DNA of 64,000 bases from the NCBI RefSeq assembly GCF_003062295.1, contig NZ_PYCN01000032.1, positions 1-64,000 of the forward strand, read 5' to 3'. The notes below the pieces were generated by a model. The model had not been told where the DNA came from and did no database searches. It saw only the letters and a program-made list of their open reading frames with translations. Below are positions 61,620 to 64,000 of this stretch, piece after piece. Numbering within the stretch: position 1 is the first letter of the stretch; each line of letters opens with the position of its first letter. The translations under genes were made by a program, and so were the position numbers. The stretch comes from Bradyrhizobium algeriense (GTDB lineage: Bacteria; Pseudomonadota; Alphaproteobacteria; Rhizobiales; Xanthobacteraceae).

Positions 61620-62058
61620 CCGTTTCAACAGGTCAGGGTTACTCCGTTCGGGATTCGCAGCGAGCTTTGCCGGGGCGGTAGGCCTGAAGCGCGGAAGCTC
61701 CTAACTTGCGGCTTCGCAAGCTCGCGGGCGATGACGAAGTAGAGAGAGATAAGCAGACATCTTCATCTACAGCTTCTTCATGCGGCTTCTACCTTGCGCT
61801 CGCCGGTGATTAGAACCAGAAAACACTGCTCCGTGTTGTTGGTTCCAGTTAGCGGCCGCGAAACGATCCCATCACTGAGCTCGTAGCGAAGAAAGCATAG
61901 AACTCGGCCAGCGCTGTGTGCGTGATCCACGACAATTTAATGGAGCTCACCATCTCATCTCGGTTGAGATCTGTCGCACTTTCGATTGAGCCCCGGCGTC
62001 CTACGATGCGAGCGCTTCAGACTGAAATCGTGCAGAATCTCGCTACCGCCCGATAGCC
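61620..62058. other. No gene recognised
   Basis: A minus ORF of 33 residues near 61855-61956 (VSSIKLSWITHTALAEF) is weakly protein-like. Nothing else is supported. Confidence 0.35.
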
Positions 62059-63129
62059 TCAGCATTCGTCCTTGCCGTTGCGGTTGGTGAAGCGGGCGTT
62101 GCCCAGGCCGGTGCCGATCGTCAGTACGCCCCAACGCTTCACGTCCCGCATGAACGGGACCTCGGAGAGCCCCTGCACGACGCCATCGTTGTGCATGACG
62201 ACGGCTGTGTCGTGCTCGCCGATCCGGGGGATCGCTCCGACAAGACTTGCCGGCAGATTGAACTTGCTGCTCTCCCAGTTGCCCGGCAGGTTCTGCGCAC
62301 CCTTTTTGATCGAGCCGTCGCTTTCGATGACGCCTGGGCATGCGACGCCGATGAACGGCGCGAGCTTGAATCCCTCGTCTTCCGCCTTCGCGATCAGATC
62401 TTGGAGCATCTTGACGAGGCGCTTAACTGCGTTCTCACGGGTCGGCTCGTCGTCGGCATGACGCCACAGCTCGAACTTCCACACGCACGCCTTGGAGAGG
62501 TCCGGCGCCTTTTTGCGACGGGTTTCCACGACGCCGCAGCGGATGTTAGTGCCTCCGATGTCGACAGCAAGGATGGAGTCATGAGCTTCGAAAATCCAGG
62601 AAGGAGCGAGATGTAGCGCGCCGATAAGGCCTGCGTCGTCCGGGGGACGGCGGATCGGCAACATCTCGACCTTGAAGTTCTCGGCCTTGAGGATAATTTC
62701 GGCGCGCGCGATGGCGAGTTCGCCGAGCCGGCTTTCGCGAAAGCCGCCCCCCACTACGATGCGCTCGGTCTTATCCCAGGCTTTGGTCTTGAGAAAGCGG
62801 CGCGTTACGTGGGCGAGCTCCTGCGCGAAGTCCTCGACGGCGCTGTGCACGACCGCTGACGCCTCGGTGTCGTCGCCGACCAGGATAGCGTCGAGTTCCT
62901 TCTTGGTAATGTTTTCGGAAAGCTCCCTCCCGAACGGGTCGTCGCCAGACTTGCGCAGCGGCTTCCGCCACTCTTCGAGAGTTTCCCGGAAGGCGCCCTT
63001 GCTGGCGCGGTCCCCAAGGAATCCTTCCTCATCCTTCAGTTCGAGGTTGAAGCAGTCAATCTCAACCCACGGGAGGCGGGAGGCGCCGTGAGCCGCGATG
63101 CCAGTGGTCGTAATCGTTTCGTCGGCCAT
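62059..63129 (-). CDS. ROK-family sugar kinase-like protein
   Basis: A 356-residue protein. A C-terminal ROK/ASKHA kinase core has LAVDIGGTNIRCGVVETRR near residue 190, GVACPGVIESDGSIKKG, and HNDGVVQGLSEVPF. The N-terminal 180 residues hold another actin-like segment (VVGGGFRESRLGELAIARAE). The start at 63129 is used since upstream residues are not family-like. Sugar phosphorylation is likely, but the substrate is unknown. Confidence 0.78.
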   Translation of the reverse strand: MADETITTTGIAAHGASRLPWVEIDCFNLELKDEEGFLGDRASKGAFRETLEEWRKPLRKSGDDPFGRELSENITKKELDAILVGDDTEASAVVHSAVEDFAQELAHVTRRFLKTKAWDKTERIVVGGGFRESRLGELAIARAEIILKAENFKVEMLPIRRPPDDAGLIGALHLAPSWIFEAHDSILAVDIGGTNIRCGVVETRRKKAPDLSKACVWKFELWRHADDEPTRENAVKRLVKMLQDLIAKAEDEGFKLAPFIGVACPGVIESDGSIKKGAQNLPGNWESSKFNLPASLVGAIPRIGEHDTAVVMHNDGVVQGLSEVPFMRDVKRWGVLTIGTGLGNARFTNRNGKDEC

Positions 63130-63206
63130 GCTGAGCCTTGAACAAGCCGCGGGCAACTAGTCGGTTTGCATTCAACACGCGCCCCGCACCGCGGTTCCCC
63201 GCGTTC

Positions 63207-63418
63207 TTAGGCAGGCTTCGCCAGGTGCACGGTCCGGGGTGACGATCATGCAGCAGGCGCGCGAACTTCTCCCGCTCCCTGTTGAACCCTTCATCGCGGT
63301 CTCGAAGCGCTTCCTGGATGTCGCGCGGAATTTCGCCCCAGACCTCCATCGCACCGTGGCCAAGCAGGTGGCGAACTGTTTTCGTCCATCCGCCGTAGCG
63401 TCGAGCCGATGCCGACAA
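63207..63418 (-). pseudogene. Hypothetical fragment fused against trbL relic
   Basis: From 63418 the frame gives YGGWTKTVRHLLGHGAMEVW and IPRDIQEALRDRDEGFNRER to LLHDRHP; the next frame continues RTVHLAKPA and stops at 63207. The 5' end abuts the point where TrbL similarity is lost, so the start is missing and one frameshift is present. Confidence 0.4.
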
Positions 63419-63896
63419 TGACTGCTAGCACCATGACCTTGACGCCAGACGAGGTGATGTTGCCGAGCACGCGTTCGGCGGCGAAGGCCGTCTTGCCGAA
63501 TAGCCCAAACGGGATCAGGACGAAACCCGCGAGCGTCGTCAGCTTGAATTCAATCAGGGTCACAAAGAGCTGGATTGCCAGGATGAAGAAGGCGAACAGC
63601 ACGATCATCCAGGCGAACAGCAACACCACGATCTGGATGAAATTTTCGAAGAAGCTGACATAGCCCATCAATCCCGAGATCGAGTCCAGGATTGGCCTCC
63701 CCGCATCGATACCGACCTGCCCGATGCGCCCTGGGCGCAGAAAATCAGCCGAGGACAATCCAGTTCCTGAGGCTTTCAAGCCGAGATCGGCAAAGCTCTC
63801 GAAAATGTGCGCAACGCCTAGACGGTCGGCCGAGCGAGCATAGGGTGCGGCATATTTGCAAAACACGACACGGTTGCTCGCCTTCTTGTCCGCCAT
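63291..63896 (-). pseudogene. trbL: Conjugal transfer protein TrbL, truncated at both ends
   Basis: Residues about 33-165 match the TrbL core: DLGLKASGTGLSSADFLRPG, SFFENFIQIVVLLFAW, FVTLIEFKLTTLAGFVLIPF, GLFGKTAF and VIVGIGSTL. The N-terminal 32 residues and everything after GIGSTL (about 63405) are not TrbL-like. It is a remnant of a type IV secretion/conjugation cluster. Confidence 0.75.
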
Positions 63897-64000
63897 TGGC
63901 GTGATTTGGAACGCTCTCCCTGTTGCCTTGCTGCCTGTCTGCGCGCTCGCGGCGAGCTAGTCCGGAACTCCTGTCTGTCGATGCGCGTCACTTTGCCGTT

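Noticed and set aside
1..64000. CRISPR arrays, rRNA or tRNA genes
   Set aside because: No regularly spaced repeats of array type, and no cloverleaf or rRNA-like sequence, were seen by eye.

Overview
The window looks like a chromosomal segment of a high-GC alphaproteobacterium of the Bradyrhizobium/Rhodopseudomonas type. The basis is gene style and the repeated EcfG-type promoters (GGAAC, 16-17 bp, CGTT) that drive the alphaproteobacterial general stress response. No rRNA, tRNA, CRISPR array or complete mobile element was seen. A transposase start lies at the left edge and a conjugation-gene (trbL) fragment at the right edge.

Region 1 (about 0.9-14.2 kb) is a detoxification regulon around a large winged-helix/STAND-ATPase regulator (5426-8329, minus). 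A minus-strand operon (hydrolase, glyoxalase-like protein, FMN reductase, SDR, tautomerase), a single plus gene (4701-5417) and a six-gene plus operon (epoxide hydrolase, cupin, hydrolase, SDR, DUF417/RclC-like membrane protein, thioredoxin-fold protein) flank it. All three promoter regions carry the same direct repeat, TAAC every 10 bp, which is the likely operator of the regulator.

Region 2 (15.3-25.5 kb) is a putative sulfur/redox locus. It holds an AprA-like flavoprotein with a short AprB-like ferredoxin, a HEAT-repeat protein, a 7Fe ferredoxin, a ferredoxin-NADP reductase, a YeiH-type exporter, a DUF971 protein, a Crp/Fnr regulator, and an ABC importer whose binding protein has a NosL-like C-terminal domain. 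The same box with core AACTAAT lies 70-105 bp upstream of four start codons in this locus.

Region 3 (25.5-60.6 kb) is a general-stress island of CsbD, YciE-type DUF892, DUF3618/holin-like membrane proteins, BrkB, an AI-2E/GAF fusion, an HWE kinase, DUF1236, a FAD/Rieske oxidoreductase, DUF3072 and small membrane proteins. At least thirteen GGAAC-N16/17-NGTT promoters precede them. Many genes here are decayed: between 37.9 and 43.9 kb nearly every gene has a frameshift, an internal stop or a truncation, and an 851-bp segment is duplicated (43039-43889 and 52781-53631).

Region 4 (60.7-64 kb) holds a SIR2-domain protein, a ROK-like sugar kinase and a truncated trbL, which suggests the edge of a decayed integrative element.
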